This document shows, in pieces, positions 9,696 to 22,026 of a stretch of DNA of 64,000 nt. The stretch comes from Alicycliphilus denitrificans K601. Its GTDB lineage: Bacteria > Pseudomonadota > Gammaproteobacteria > Burkholderiales > Burkholderiaceae_C. Made by a program: the position numbers and the translations under genes. The DNA lies in contig NC_015422.1 in NCBI RefSeq assembly GCF_000204645.1, forward strand, positions 2,435,001 to 2,499,000. The letters run 5' to 3'. The notes beneath the pieces were generated by a model that made no database searches, was not told where the DNA came from, and saw nothing but the letters and a program-made list of their open reading frames with translations. Position 1 is the first letter of the stretch; each line of letters begins with the position of its first letter.

Positions 9696-10301
9696 ATGGC
9701 CGATTTCATCTACCTCGCCTCGCAAAGCCCGCGCCGGCGCCAGCTGCTGGAGCAGTTGGGCGTACGCCACGAACTGCTGTTGCCCGGCCCCGACGAGGAT
9801 GCGGAAGGCCTGGAGGCCGTGCAGCCCGGCGAGTCCCCGGCCGTCTACGTGCAGCGCGTGACCGCGCTCAAGCTCGACGCCGCCGTCCTGCGCCATGCGC
9901 GCCGCGGCCTGGCGCCAGCGCCCATCCTGTGCTCGGACACCACGGTGGCGCTGGACGGCCGCATCTACGGCAAGCCCGAGGGCGCGCAGGACGCCGCGCG
10001 CATGCTGTCCGAGCTGGCGGGCCGCGAGCACCAGGTGCTCACCGCCGTGGCGCTGCAAGCGGGCGCGCGGCGCCTGGCGGCGCTGTCGGTCTCGCGCGTG
10101 CGCTTCGCCGCAATGACGCCGGCACAGATCGCCGCCTACGTGGCCAGCGGCGAGCCCATTGGCAAGGCCGGCGCCTATGCCATCCAGGGGCCGGCGGCGC
10201 AATACGTGGAGAACATGGACGGCAGCTACACCGGCATCATGGGGCTGCCCCTGTTCGAGACGGCCGGCCTGTTGCGCGAGGCCGGGGTGCTGCGCGACTG
10301 A
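9696..10301 (+). CDS. maf: Maf-like nucleoside triphosphate pyrophosphatase
   Basis: A 201-residue Maf/Ham1-fold enzyme that hydrolyses non-canonical or excess NTPs to NMP and pyrophosphate. It begins [18 protein letters not shown] (the SxSPRR signature) and has the [10 protein letters not shown] metal/substrate motif. By similarity it belongs to the YhdE dTTP/UTP pyrophosphatase group. It is the last gene of the conserved housekeeping run. In many proteobacteria rng follows immediately, but here the nir block lies in between. Its stop is 5 nt from the stop of the converging dnr-like gene. Confidence 0.93.
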   Translation: MADFIYLASQSPRRRQLLEQLGVRHELLLPGPDEDAEGLEAVQPGESPAVYVQRVTALKLDAAVLRHARRGLAPAPILCSDTTVALDGRIYGKPEGAQDAARMLSELAGREHQVLTAVALQAGARRLAALSVSRVRFAAMTPAQIAAYVASGEPIGKAGAYAIQGPAAQYVENMDGSYTGIMGLPLFETAGLLREAGVLRD

Positions 10302-10306
10302 TATGC

Positions 10307-11026
10307 CTATTGCAGCGTGTGGCTGGCCAGCCGCGCTGCGTTGGGGATGTGGATGTCGCGCTTGTCGATGCGTATCAGGCCAGCCTCTTCGAGCTCGTGC
10401 AGCACGCGCGAGAAATATTCGGGCGTGATGGACAGGCGCGAGGCGATGGTGGCCTTGCTCACGGGCAGGGACACGTTGAGCGCGACGGCTTCCCTGCAAT
10501 CGGCGTGGCCGCTGCTGGACCCGTCCTCGGGCAGCGAGTGCAGCAGGTAGCCGATCACGCGCTGCATGCCGCTGTGCAGCGAGTAGGCCTGCACGTCGTG
10601 CACCAGGCCGTGCAGGCGGCGCGAGATGCCCGCGAGCATGTGCATGGCAAAGCGCGGGTCGTCCTCGATCTCGCGCACCACGGCCGCCTTGCCCACGCTG
10701 AGCACCAGCGCGTCGGCCAGCGCCTGGGCGTTGATGATGTAGGGCTTGTCGGTGAACATCAGCGCCTCGGCGAAGCTCACGCCGGGGCCGGCGAGCTCGA
10801 TCACCTTCTCCTGGCCCGTGGGCGAGATGGCGAACAGCTTGATCTGCCCGGTCACGGTGACATGGAATTCCTCACAGGGCATGCCCACGCGAAAGACGGT
10901 GTCCCCGCGCGCATAGCGGCGCAGACGGCAGCCCGTGGCCAGCCGCTGCAGCTCGGCAGGCGTCATTTCCTGGAACAGCGGCAGGGCGGCAAGATAACGC
11001 GGGATGTCGAATTGCTGGATGTCCAT
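10307..11026 (-). CDS. dnr: Crp/Fnr-family regulator, DNR/NnrR-like
   Basis: A 239-residue regulator with a cyclic-nucleotide-binding-like domain (about residues 15-125), a dimerisation helix and a winged HTH (LPVSKATIASRLSITPEYFSRVL). It lacks the N-terminal four-cysteine set of FNR/ANR, so it is unlikely to hold an oxygen-sensing 4Fe-4S cluster. DNR-type proteins sense NO through heme and activate denitrification genes (family knowledge). Position downstream of nirN, in the same direction, fits a role as regulator of the block. A candidate FNR/DNR box lies 58 nt upstream of its start, suggesting autoregulation or control by another family member. Confidence 0.87.
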   Translation of the reverse strand: MDIQQFDIPRYLAALPLFQEMTPAELQRLATGCRLRRYARGDTVFRVGMPCEEFHVTVTGQIKLFAISPTGQEKVIELAGPGVSFAEALMFTDKPYIINAQALADALVLSVGKAAVVREIEDDPRFAMHMLAGISRRLHGLVHDVQAYSLHSGMQRVIGYLLHSLPEDGSSSGHADCREAVALNVSLPVSKATIASRLSITPEYFSRVLHELEEAGLIRIDKRDIHIPNAARLASHTLQ

Positions 11027-11083
11027 GGCGCGAGATTATTGTTGGTAATAACCCGTATTGGTGGGAAATATTTGTGCATTTCC

Positions 11084-11097
11084 ATGACACCTGTCAA
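11084..11097 (-). promoter_or_regulatory. Candidate FNR/DNR box upstream of dnr
   Basis: On the minus strand the site reads TTGACAGGTGTCAT, matching TTGA-N6-TCAA in seven of eight conserved positions. The inner part TGACA/TGTCA is a perfect inverted repeat with a 2-nt centre, the same geometry as the nirS-nirE site. It lies about 65 nt from the dnr ATG, a plausible activator position. Confidence 0.55.
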
Positions 11098-11232
11098 TCA
11101 GGCGGCGATTTGCACCCAGGGCATGGCCGCAGGAGCCGGCATGCGTGCCGGCAGGGCGTCAGTCCGGCATGGGCGCCGGACTGCGGTGTCTGAATGCCGG
11201 TCCACCCCGGGGCGCGAGCCGGTGGGCGGCCG

Positions 11233-12828
11233 TCAGTGCGACGTACCTTCGCTGCGGGTGATCTTGTTCCACACGTTGTATTTGCCCACCGGCTTGGCCA
11301 TGGGCAGGCGCTTGACTTCCCGGAAGGTGGCAGCGTCGTAGACGATGAGGGCGCCGTCCATTTCCCAGACGCTGGCCAGCGCGTAGCGGCCGTCGCGCGT
11401 GAACTCGATGTGGGCGAGCGTCTTGCCCGGCTCGCGTACCTCGGCCACGGGCTCCAGGGTGCGCTTGTCGATGATGGTGAGTCGGTCCTTGGCGTCCTTG
11501 CTCATCATCGAGTCGGTCCAGGCGTAGGGCGTGTTTTCGTGGCTGCGCATGAAGAAGCCGGCGCCGGGCGTGGGGATGGTGCGCAGGTTCTTCCAGCTGC
11601 GCATGTCGATCACGTCCACGCCCGTACCGCCCAGGTTCGGGCTGGCGAGCACGGTGGTGCCGCGCCACGCGAAGGTGATGCCCGAGCCCAGGTGCGGCAT
11701 GCCGGCGATGGGCAGGTCGGCGATCTTGCGGCGCACGTCCAGGTTCACCACCTGGGCGCTGGCGGCCTCGGACTTGCCGGCCTGGGGGCGGGTGGCGCCC
11801 AGCACGTGGCGGTAGCCCTGGTCGAAGAAGAAGTCGTCCAGCGGCTCGGACAGCGGCGTGCGGCGCACGCCCAGGTAGCCGGGCTTGGCGATCGCCTCGC
11901 CCATCTTGTAGTCGTGCACCAGGCCGTCGTAGATGGGTGCGGCCTGCTTGTCGTAGGAGATCTCCCAGAGCTCCGGGATGTCCTTGAGCGCCACGACGAA
12001 GCTGTTCCTGGGCGCGGCGTCGTAGACGGCGGAGACGCGCGAGCTCGCCTTGCCGTCGAGCGTGGCGGCCTCGTAGGTCTTGACCAGGTTGAGGTCGGCG
12101 TCGAACAGCGCCAGGCTGTGCGGCAGGTAGTTGGCCGCCATGACCCAGCGTCCGTCGCCGCTGACGGCCACGTTGCGCATGTTCAGGCCGGCGCGCACCT
12201 CGGCCACCACCTGCAGGCGCCACAGGTCGTACTTGGTGATCCAGCCGTCGCGCGAGCCGAAGAACACGTAGCGCCCGTCGGGCGTGAACTTCGGCCCGCC
12301 GTGCAGCGCGTAGCGGCTGGCGAAGCGCGTGATGACGGTGAAGCGGTCGCCGTCGAGCAGCGAGACATGGTGGTCGCCGCCCTCGACGACCACGAACAGG
12401 TTCATCGGGTCGGCGTCCCACTTGGGTTTCACGGGCTCGTCCGCCGGCAGCGGGGTGGCGATGCGCGAGGCGCGGATGTCGGCCTCGCCCCAGCGCGGCG
12501 CGGGCACCACCGGGGTGCGCACCCAGTCCGCCAGGGCCTGGATCTCGGCGCCCGAGAGCTGGCCGGCATAGCCCGCCATCTGCGTGGCCTGGCGGCCCTC
12601 GCGAATGACGCGCAGCACCTCGGCGGGGCGGGTGCGCTCCAGGCTTTCGGGCAGCAGCGCCGGGCCCATCAGGCCGGTGCGCTGCGCGCCATGGCAGCTG
12701 GCGCAATGCTGCTGGTACAGGGCGGGGGCATCCGGGGCCTGGGCGCGAGCGGCAGTGTGCAGGGGGCCGGCGAGGGCCAGGGCGAGGATGGCGGCAGCGC
12801 GCAGGGCAGGGCAGGGCAGGTCAGGCAT
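11233..12828 (-). CDS. nirN: NirN, periplasmic c-type cytochrome with d1-type propeller
   Basis: A 531-residue NirS paralogue. It has a signal peptide (AAAILALALAGPLHTAARAQA), a heme c motif CASCH at about residues 42-46 and an eight-bladed d1-type propeller. NirN binds dihydro-heme d1, oxidises it in the last step of heme d1 synthesis and passes the cofactor to NirS (established in Pseudomonas). The ATG at 12828 was chosen because it begins directly before the signal peptide and overlaps the nirJ stop by 8 nt. The longer frame from 12867 would add a non-signal leader. It is the last gene of the nirS operon. Confidence 0.93.
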   Translation of the reverse strand: MPDLPCPALRAAAILALALAGPLHTAARAQAPDAPALYQQHCASCHGAQRTGLMGPALLPESLERTRPAEVLRVIREGRQATQMAGYAGQLSGAEIQALADWVRTPVVPAPRWGEADIRASRIATPLPADEPVKPKWDADPMNLFVVVEGGDHHVSLLDGDRFTVITRFASRYALHGGPKFTPDGRYVFFGSRDGWITKYDLWRLQVVAEVRAGLNMRNVAVSGDGRWVMAANYLPHSLALFDADLNLVKTYEAATLDGKASSRVSAVYDAAPRNSFVVALKDIPELWEISYDKQAAPIYDGLVHDYKMGEAIAKPGYLGVRRTPLSEPLDDFFFDQGYRHVLGATRPQAGKSEAASAQVVNLDVRRKIADLPIAGMPHLGSGITFAWRGTTVLASPNLGGTGVDVIDMRSWKNLRTIPTPGAGFFMRSHENTPYAWTDSMMSKDAKDRLTIIDKRTLEPVAEVREPGKTLAHIEFTRDGRYALASVWEMDGALIVYDAATFREVKRLPMAKPVGKYNVWNKITRSEGTSH

Positions 12829-14041
12829 GGGCGATTTCGATCGTGCGGCCGGTGCGGCGCTTGGCAACGGGTTCGAACGGCGTGGAGGCGGCGCCGACTT
12901 CGGCGTCGGTCAGGTAGCAGCCCGGGTCTTCGAACCAGAAGTCGCCCGTAAGCTGCTGGGCGCGCACGCGCGTGTTGCCGTTGCAGATGGCCAGGTGCCT
13001 GCAGCCGCCGCAGCGGCCCTGCACCGGGCGCGGGCGCTGCTTGAGGCCGGCCATCAGCGGGTCGCTGACGTCGTTCCAGATCTCGGAGAAGGGGCGGTCG
13101 CGCACGCAGCCCAGGTCGTGGTGCCACCACATGGTGTCGGGGTGCACGTGGCCCAGGTTATCGATGTTGGCGATCTGCTGGCCGCTGGCGTTGCCGCCCC
13201 AGGCCACGAGGCGCTGGCGCAGCGGCTCTTCCCACTGCGGCAGGTGCTGGCGCACCCATTGCAGCAGGTAGGGGCCGTCGGCGTCGTTGTTGCCGCTCAC
13301 GTAGTCGTCCATGCTGCCGGCCTGCGCGGCGGCCCAGGCGCGGTCGAACAGCATGTCCATGGCCGCGCGCGTGGCCTGGTGCCGGGCGTCCTTGTCGCGG
13401 TGGATGTTGCCGCGCCCGGCGTAGTTCAGGTGCGAGAAGTAGAACTTGTGCGCGCCCACCTCCTGCATCAGGTCGAGCAGGGCGGGCAGGTCGTGGCCGT
13501 TCATGGCCGTCATCGTGTAGCGCAGGCCTACTTTCACGCCCACCTCGTCGAGGTGGCCGATGGCGGCCAGGCTGCGGTCGAACGCGCCTTCGAGGCGGCG
13601 GAACTTGTCGTGCGTGGCCTTCAGGCCGTCGAGGCTGATGCCCACGTAGTCGAAGCCGGCATCGGCGATGCGCCGCGCCATGGGCGCGTCGATCAGCGTG
13701 CCGTTGGTCGACAGGCCGGTGTAGAAGCCCATCTGCCGCGCGCGCGCGGAGATCTCGAAGATGTCGGCGCGCAGCAGCGGCTCGCCCCCCGAGAGGATGA
13801 GCGCCGGCACGCCGAAGGCCTTGAGGTCGTCCATCACCGTGAACACCTCCGAAAGCGACAGCTCGCCCGCGTAGTCGTGGTCGGCGGACAAGGCGTAGCA
13901 ATGCTTGCAGGTCAGGTTGCAGCGGCGGATCAGGTTCCAGATGACGACCGGGCCGCGCGCCTTGCGGTCCTTGGTGATAGGGTATTCGCCTGTGGCTTGC
14001 GCCTGCGCGAGTTCGCGCATGTATTGGCTGATGCGAAACAT
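12821..14041 (-). CDS. nirJ: NirJ, radical SAM enzyme of heme d1 synthesis
   Basis: A 406-residue radical SAM protein. The cluster motif CNLTCKHC is at residues 41-48 and the SAM-binding GGEP motif is LSGGEPLL. A SPASM-like C-terminal cysteine set (CGGCRHLAICNGN and a later DPGC) is present. NirJ replaces two propionate groups of didecarboxysiroheme on the way to heme d1 (established for the family). The ATG at 14041 begins the conserved MFRISQYM. The open frame extends further upstream but that part is antisense-like low-quality sequence inside nirH. It lies 2 nt after the nirH stop. Confidence 0.94.
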   Translation of the reverse strand: MFRISQYMRELAQAQATGEYPITKDRKARGPVVIWNLIRRCNLTCKHCYALSADHDYAGELSLSEVFTVMDDLKAFGVPALILSGGEPLLRADIFEISARARQMGFYTGLSTNGTLIDAPMARRIADAGFDYVGISLDGLKATHDKFRRLEGAFDRSLAAIGHLDEVGVKVGLRYTMTAMNGHDLPALLDLMQEVGAHKFYFSHLNYAGRGNIHRDKDARHQATRAAMDMLFDRAWAAAQAGSMDDYVSGNNDADGPYLLQWVRQHLPQWEEPLRQRLVAWGGNASGQQIANIDNLGHVHPDTMWWHHDLGCVRDRPFSEIWNDVSDPLMAGLKQRPRPVQGRCGGCRHLAICNGNTRVRAQQLTGDFWFEDPGCYLTDAEVGAASTPFEPVAKRRTGRTIEIAHA

Positions 14042-14043
14042 GG

Positions 14044-14523
14044 TCAGTCCTTCAAACGCAGGCCGGTCTTTTTCAGGATGGCCGTGGAGTACAGGATATC
14101 GTGCCCGCGGCAGGCGTCGCCCAGCAGGGCCACAATGTCCTGTGCCTGGTGCTCCACGGCCTCGCGGCTGGTGCCGTGCAGCATGGCGAAAAGGTTGTAG
14201 GGCCAGCCGGGCAGGTGGCGCGGACGGCGGTAGCAGTGCGATACGCCAGGCAACTGTGCCACCAGCGGGCCGAGTTCGGAGACGCGCTCGTCGGCCACGT
14301 CCCACACGCTCATGCCGTTGGCGGTGTAGCCCAGGCGGTAGTGGTTGGGCACAGCGCCGATGCGGCGGATCAGCCCCTGCGCCAGCATCTGCGCCAGGCG
14401 TTCGCGCACCTGCTCGCCGGGCACGCCGAGCATGGCGCCCACGGCCTCGTAGGGGCGGGCCACCAGGGGCAGGCCGCCCTGGGTGGCGGCGATCAGCGCG
14501 CGGTCAAAGGCATCCAGCGCCAT
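14044..14523 (-). CDS. nirH: NirH, siroheme decarboxylase subunit
   Basis: A 159-residue AsnC/Lrp-like protein. An N-terminal winged helix region (GLPLVARPYEAVGAMLGV) is followed by an RAM-like ferredoxin fold. The ending STAILKKTGLRLKD is typical of NirH and related to the NirL/AhbB type. Together with a NirG-type partner it removes acetate side chains of siroheme as CO2 (established for NirDLGH). It is a metabolic enzyme despite frequent annotation as a regulator. Its start overlaps the end of the preceding NirDLG frame by 20 nt, so it is translationally linked to its NirG partner. Confidence 0.9.
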   Translation of the reverse strand: MALDAFDRALIAATQGGLPLVARPYEAVGAMLGVPGEQVRERLAQMLAQGLIRRIGAVPNHYRLGYTANGMSVWDVADERVSELGPLVAQLPGVSHCYRRPRHLPGWPYNLFAMLHGTSREAVEHQAQDIVALLGDACRGHDILYSTAILKKTGLRLKD

Positions 14524-16006
14524 GGCGTTCTCCGGTCTGGGGCAGGGCGGGCAGGCGCAGCTCGACGAAATACTCCTCTTCCTTGGGGAAGGCGAAGACT
14601 TCGAGTCCCACCGCGTCCTGGATGCGGGCGATGGCGTCCTGGGCCAGCGCGGGCGATTCGGCGGCGACGACGAACCACATGTTCAGCCGGTGCGTGCGCC
14701 GGTAGTTGTGCGCCACCTCGGGAAAGCTGTTCACCACGGCGTTCACCACGTCGAAGCGCTCCTCGGGCACGGCGAGCGCCGCGAGCACGAACTGGCCGCC
14801 GGCGCGCTCGATCTGGAAGAGCGGGCCAAAGCGCGTGAGCACGCCCTGGGCCAGCAGCTGGTGCAGGCGCTCGATGACGCGCTCCTCGCTCCAGCCGAGC
14901 TGCTCGCCCACGGCGGCGAAAGGCCGGTCCACGAGCGGGAAACCGCCATGCAGATGGTCGATCAGGCGGGCGTCTTCGGGCGTGAGCATGCAGCGCTCCT
15001 TCTGGTGGATGGGCAGGGTGCGGGGCATGGCAGGCGGGGTGAAGCGGCGTGCGCCGGTCTGCTTGAAGCGGCGCAGCGAAAACAGCATGGCCTGGGGCTT
15101 GTCCGCCAGGCCGGCCTGGGCCACGGCGCGCGCGACGGTGGCGCGCACGCTGTCGCGGTCGCGCCCGTGCACCATGCAGTACAGGTTGTAGGGCCAGTCG
15201 CGGGTGCGCGCGCGCTGGTAGGCCAGGGTCACGCCCGGCACCCTGGCCAGGGCCTCGCCGCAGGCGTCCACCTCGCCCTTGGGCACGTCGAACACCGTCA
15301 TGGCGTTGGCCGTGAAGCCGAGTTCATGGTGGCGCACCACCACGCCGAAGCGGCTCACGGTGCGCTCGTCGAGCCAGCGCTGCAGGGTGTGCAGCACGGC
15401 CTCCACGGGCTGCTGCAGTTGCTCGGCCCAATGGTCGTAGGGCCGCTGCACCAAGGGCAGGCCCCGCTCGGCCAGGGCCGCCAGGGGCTGGTCGTGCGCC
15501 TGCAGCGGCGTTTGCGCCCAGTGGGTGGCGCCGCTTGAGGGCGACTGGCTGGCGCGCAGGTCGAAGCCGGTGTCGATGCGGTAGGGCCGCAGCATGGGCA
15601 GGCGCTGCACGGGCAGGCCGGTATCCATCTCGATGCCGCGCAGCAGTTCTTCGACCTGCGCGGCGTCGGGCCCGGTGGCCACGAACCACAGGTTGGTGGT
15701 GTGCTCGCGCTCGTAGTTGTGGTTGACGCCGGCGTGGCTGGAGACGATGGCGGCGACGGCCTCGAGCCGCTCGGGCGGCACGGCCATGGCGGCCAGCAGC
15801 GACGTGCCGCCCGCACCGGGGGCAAACACCGCCCCGATGCGGCTCAGGCTGCCCTGGCGCTGCAGGCGCTGGTAGCGGGACAGGACGTCCTCGGCGTCCA
15901 TGCACAGGCGCTCGCCGATCACGGCAAAGGGCTCGCGGCACAGGGGAAAGCCGCGCTGCCAGGGGTTGAGCAGGGCCAGGTCGAGGTGGTGCTGCGCGGT
16001 GTGCAC
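14504..16006 (-). CDS. nirDLG: NirD-NirL-NirG siroheme decarboxylase, one reading frame
   Basis: A single 500-codon frame with three AsnC-like decarboxylase units. Residues about 1-155 are NirD-like (ending LPMLRPYRIDTGF). Residues about 180-330 are NirL-like (ending FSLRRFKQTGARRF). Residues about 340-500 are NirG-like (ending FAFPKEEEYFVELRL). D-L fusions are known in other denitrifiers. Here no stop separates L from G either. An internal ATG at 14989, with AAGGAG seven nt upstream, could start a separate 161-residue NirG from the same frame. The first start is a GTG, 3 nt after the nirF stop. The enzyme converts siroheme to 12,18-didecarboxysiroheme with NirH. Confidence 0.85.
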   Translation of the reverse strand: MHTAQHHLDLALLNPWQRGFPLCREPFAVIGERLCMDAEDVLSRYQRLQRQGSLSRIGAVFAPGAGGTSLLAAMAVPPERLEAVAAIVSSHAGVNHNYEREHTTNLWFVATGPDAAQVEELLRGIEMDTGLPVQRLPMLRPYRIDTGFDLRASQSPSSGATHWAQTPLQAHDQPLAALAERGLPLVQRPYDHWAEQLQQPVEAVLHTLQRWLDERTVSRFGVVVRHHELGFTANAMTVFDVPKGEVDACGEALARVPGVTLAYQRARTRDWPYNLYCMVHGRDRDSVRATVARAVAQAGLADKPQAMLFSLRRFKQTGARRFTPPAMPRTLPIHQKERCMLTPEDARLIDHLHGGFPLVDRPFAAVGEQLGWSEERVIERLHQLLAQGVLTRFGPLFQIERAGGQFVLAALAVPEERFDVVNAVVNSFPEVAHNYRRTHRLNMWFVVAAESPALAQDAIARIQDAVGLEVFAFPKEEEYFVELRLPALPQTGERHGAGCL

Positions 16007-16009
16007 GGC

Positions 16010-17218
16010 TCAGAACCCCATGCGCTGGGCACGTGCGGTGAAGAAGATGCCGCTGGGCGCATCCACGGCCAGGCTGGCCTGCAGCTGCCGGGTGTGCGTG
16101 TCGTACACCTGCACGCGGTCGTCGTCGCGGCAGCTGATCCACACCGACTCGCCGCGCGGCGTGAACTCCATATGCAGCACGGCCTTGCCGGGGGCAATGG
16201 TGTCGATCACCTGCCCGCTGGGCGTGTCGATGACCTGCACGCGGTTGTAGTCCGGCACCGAGAAGTTGACCCACACCTGGCGGCCATCGGGGCGCGCCAT
16301 GACGAACACGGGCTGGCCGGCGACGGGAATGCGGCCGACCTCGGCCCAGGTGGCGGTATCGACGACCAGCACCTCATGGCGGCCGATGGCGGGTAGGTAG
16401 GCACGCCCCCCGGCCATGGCCCAGCCGCGCAGGTGGGGCATCTTGTAGACGGGCAGGGGCTTTTCGCCGCGCCCGTAGCCCGCCAGGATGCGGCGCGCGC
16501 GCGGCGTGGCATCCCACAGATCTACCATGGCCAGGCCGTCTTCGCCGAACAGGCCGGCGATGTAGTGGCGTCCGTTGGGCGAGAGCAGGGCGTCGTAGGG
16601 CTGGCGGCCGATGCCTGCCAGCGTGGTGACCTGAGGCTTCCTCGGGTTGCTGCAGTCGGCGATGCAGATGGCCTCGGCGTCGAACAGGCTGTAGATGAAG
16701 CGGCGCTGGGGCAGGTCGGCCAGGCCCACGACGCGCGAGCGCTCGCCATTGGGCATGAGGGCGGGGATGTCGGAGAGCAGCTCCAGCGTGGCCGCGTCGA
16801 ACACCTTGATGCCGCCGGGCGTGTAGTTCTGCGCCACGACCAGGCTGCCGTCGGCGCTGATGGCGCCGCCGATCGAGTTGCCCGCCTGCATCACGCGGTG
16901 GGTGATGCGCTGCTCCAGGATGTCCACGCGGGTCAGGGCCCCGTCGCGGCCGAAGACGTAGGCGAAGCGCTCGTCGCGCGAGAACACCACCGAGGCGTGG
17001 GAGAGGTCGCCCAGGCCCTCGACGCGGCCCATGGCCTCGCGCCGGCTGGTGTTGACGAGGGTGAGCGCGCCTTGTGCGCGCTCTATGACCACGCCCAGGT
17101 CGCCAGTGCCCAGCAGGGCGGGGGCCTTGGACGTGGCGGAGGATGCGGAGGTGGCTGCGCAGCCGCCTGCCAGCAGCGGGGCCGCGGCGGCGAACGACAG
17201 CAGGGAGCGCCTTTTCAT
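16010..17218 (-). CDS. nirF: NirF, heme d1 biosynthesis propeller protein
   Basis: A 402-residue protein with an N-terminal export signal ending in a lipobox-like LLAGGC near residue 20, followed by a d1-type beta-propeller without a heme c motif. NirF binds a late heme d1 precursor and is required for cofactor synthesis in the periplasm, probably acting with NirN (family knowledge). I chose the ATG at 17218 because it precedes MKRRSLLSF, a normal twin-basic signal start, and overlaps the nirC stop by 4 nt. The longer frame from 17434 is a shadow of nirC. Confidence 0.92.
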   Translation of the reverse strand: MKRRSLLSFAAAAPLLAGGCAATSASSATSKAPALLGTGDLGVVIERAQGALTLVNTSRREAMGRVEGLGDLSHASVVFSRDERFAYVFGRDGALTRVDILEQRITHRVMQAGNSIGGAISADGSLVVAQNYTPGGIKVFDAATLELLSDIPALMPNGERSRVVGLADLPQRRFIYSLFDAEAICIADCSNPRKPQVTTLAGIGRQPYDALLSPNGRHYIAGLFGEDGLAMVDLWDATPRARRILAGYGRGEKPLPVYKMPHLRGWAMAGGRAYLPAIGRHEVLVVDTATWAEVGRIPVAGQPVFVMARPDGRQVWVNFSVPDYNRVQVIDTPSGQVIDTIAPGKAVLHMEFTPRGESVWISCRDDDRVQVYDTHTRQLQASLAVDAPSGIFFTARAQRMGF

Positions 17219-17568
17219 GGGGCTTGGCTCCTCATTTCTTCGGGGAAACCGCTGGCCAGCTGCTGAGCGATCCACAGGGCCTCCGTGCCGCTGAGCAGTG
17301 CGCTCCAGGGCGGCATGGGCGTGCCGGGGATGCCGTGGATGATGACGGCGGCCAGGTATTCGGGAGGCTTGGCGGCCAGGGCCTGGCGCGTGAGCGCCGG
17401 GCCCAGGCCTCCGGTGAGACGCATGCCATGGCACGAGCCGCAGTCCTGCCGCACCATGCGCACCAGCTGTGCGGCGCGCTCGGGCGCGGGGGCGGCGGCG
17501 AGCGTTTGCGCGCCCGCCGCCGCCGCTGCGAGCGCCAGAGTGAGGGAGAGGAATGCGTTGCGTGCCAT
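17215..17568 (-). CDS. nirC: NirC, small periplasmic c-type cytochrome
   Basis: A 117-residue protein with a signal peptide (FLSLTLALAAAAAGAQT) and one heme c motif CGSCH at residues 43-47. The flanking GMRLTGGLGPAL is also found in NirC and in the NirN cytochrome domain. NirC is thought to donate electrons to NirS or to NirF/NirN-linked steps. It lies 22 nt downstream of nirS and overlaps nirF by 4 nt. It is the only small cytochrome c in the operon: nirM (c551) is absent. Confidence 0.88.
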   Translation of the reverse strand: MARNAFLSLTLALAAAAAGAQTLAAAPAPERAAQLVRMVRQDCGSCHGMRLTGGLGPALTRQALAAKPPEYLAAVIIHGIPGTPMPPWSALLSGTEALWIAQQLASGFPEEMRSQAP

Positions 17569-17590
17569 GGCGAAGTCCCGGGTTACGGCA

Positions 17591-19507
<1,917 letters not shown>

Positions 19508-19526
19508 TCAGCCAAGAAAGGCCGAC

Positions 19527-20354
19527 ATGAGCTTCATAGAAGATGCACGCTGGTTCACCGCCGCACCCGCCGCGGGCGCGCCTGGCATGCCCACTCCCCC
19601 GGGGCGCGTGACCCTGGTAGGCGCCGGACCGGGCGATCCGGAACTGCTCACCTTGCGCGCGGTCAAGGCCTTGCGCGGCGCCCGCCTGGTGCTCTACGAC
19701 CATCTGGTCGGCAAGGAGGTGCTGCGCTACGTGGCCGAGGATGCCGACCTGATCTACGTGGGCAAGGAGTCCTCGCACCACACGCTGCCCCAGGAGTCCA
19801 TCATCGACCTCATGGTGCGCCTGGCGCGCAGCGGGCGCAACTTGGTGCGCCTCAAGGGCGGCGATGGCTTCATCTTCGGACGCGGCGGTGAGGAGGCTCA
19901 GGCCCTGGCCGAGGCCGGCATCGCCTTCGACGTGGTGCCCGGCATCACGGCCGCCCAGGGGGCGGGTGCCTGCGCCGGCATCCCCCTGACGCACCGTGAC
20001 CACGCGGCCACGCTGGTGTTCGCCACCGGCCATCTGCGCGGCGACAACGAGGTGGCGCTGGACTGGGAGGCGCTGGCCCGCCCGCGCCAGACCGTGGTGA
20101 TCTACATGGGCATGGGCACGCTGCCCGTGATCTGCGAGCAGCTCGTGCGCCACGGCCTGCCCGCCAGCATGCCTGCGGCCCTGGTGGAGCAGGCGTCGCT
20201 GCCCGGCCAGCGCTGCATCACCGGCACGCTGCAGGAATTGCCCGCCCTGGCGCAGCAGCACCGGGTGCGGCCGCCGGCGCTCATCGTAGTGGGCGAGGTG
20301 GTGGCGCTGCAGCCGCAGCTGATGCGGGGCATGCAGGCGGCAACGATGCTGTGA
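19527..20354 (+). CDS. nirE: NirE, uroporphyrinogen-III C-methyltransferase
   Basis: A 275-residue SAM-dependent methyltransferase that makes precorrin-2 from uroporphyrinogen III, the entry to heme d1 synthesis. Motifs seen are VTLVGAGPGDPELLTLRA near residue 30, VRLKGGDGFIFGRGGEEA and ATGHL. It is a single-domain SUMT, not a full CysG, so precorrin-2 dehydrogenase and ferrochelatase must come from elsewhere. Placement divergent from nirS with a shared operator argues for NirE rather than a cobalamin CobA. Length and order of motifs are normal. Confidence 0.93.
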   Translation: MSFIEDARWFTAAPAAGAPGMPTPPGRVTLVGAGPGDPELLTLRAVKALRGARLVLYDHLVGKEVLRYVAEDADLIYVGKESSHHTLPQESIIDLMVRLARSGRNLVRLKGGDGFIFGRGGEEAQALAEAGIAFDVVPGITAAQGAGACAGIPLTHRDHAATLVFATGHLRGDNEVALDWEALARPRQTVVIYMGMGTLPVICEQLVRHGLPASMPAALVEQASLPGQRCITGTLQELPALAQQHRVRPPALIVVGEVVALQPQLMRGMQAATML

Positions 20355-20435
20355 AACAGCCCGCTTGGGGATAGTCATCCGGCCCGTGGCGCGGGCTGGT
20401 TTCGGGCATCATGGGCGCCTCATCCCGCAAAGCCC

Positions 20436-21923
<1,488 letters not shown>

Positions 21924-22026
21924 TTCCGGGAGGGCCGCAGGGGCGGCGCGTAGGATAATCCGCCGTTTTACCTGCCGATACCGGCGAACCCCCCGGAACT
22001 GCGGGGTACTTGGCGCCTTCCCACGC

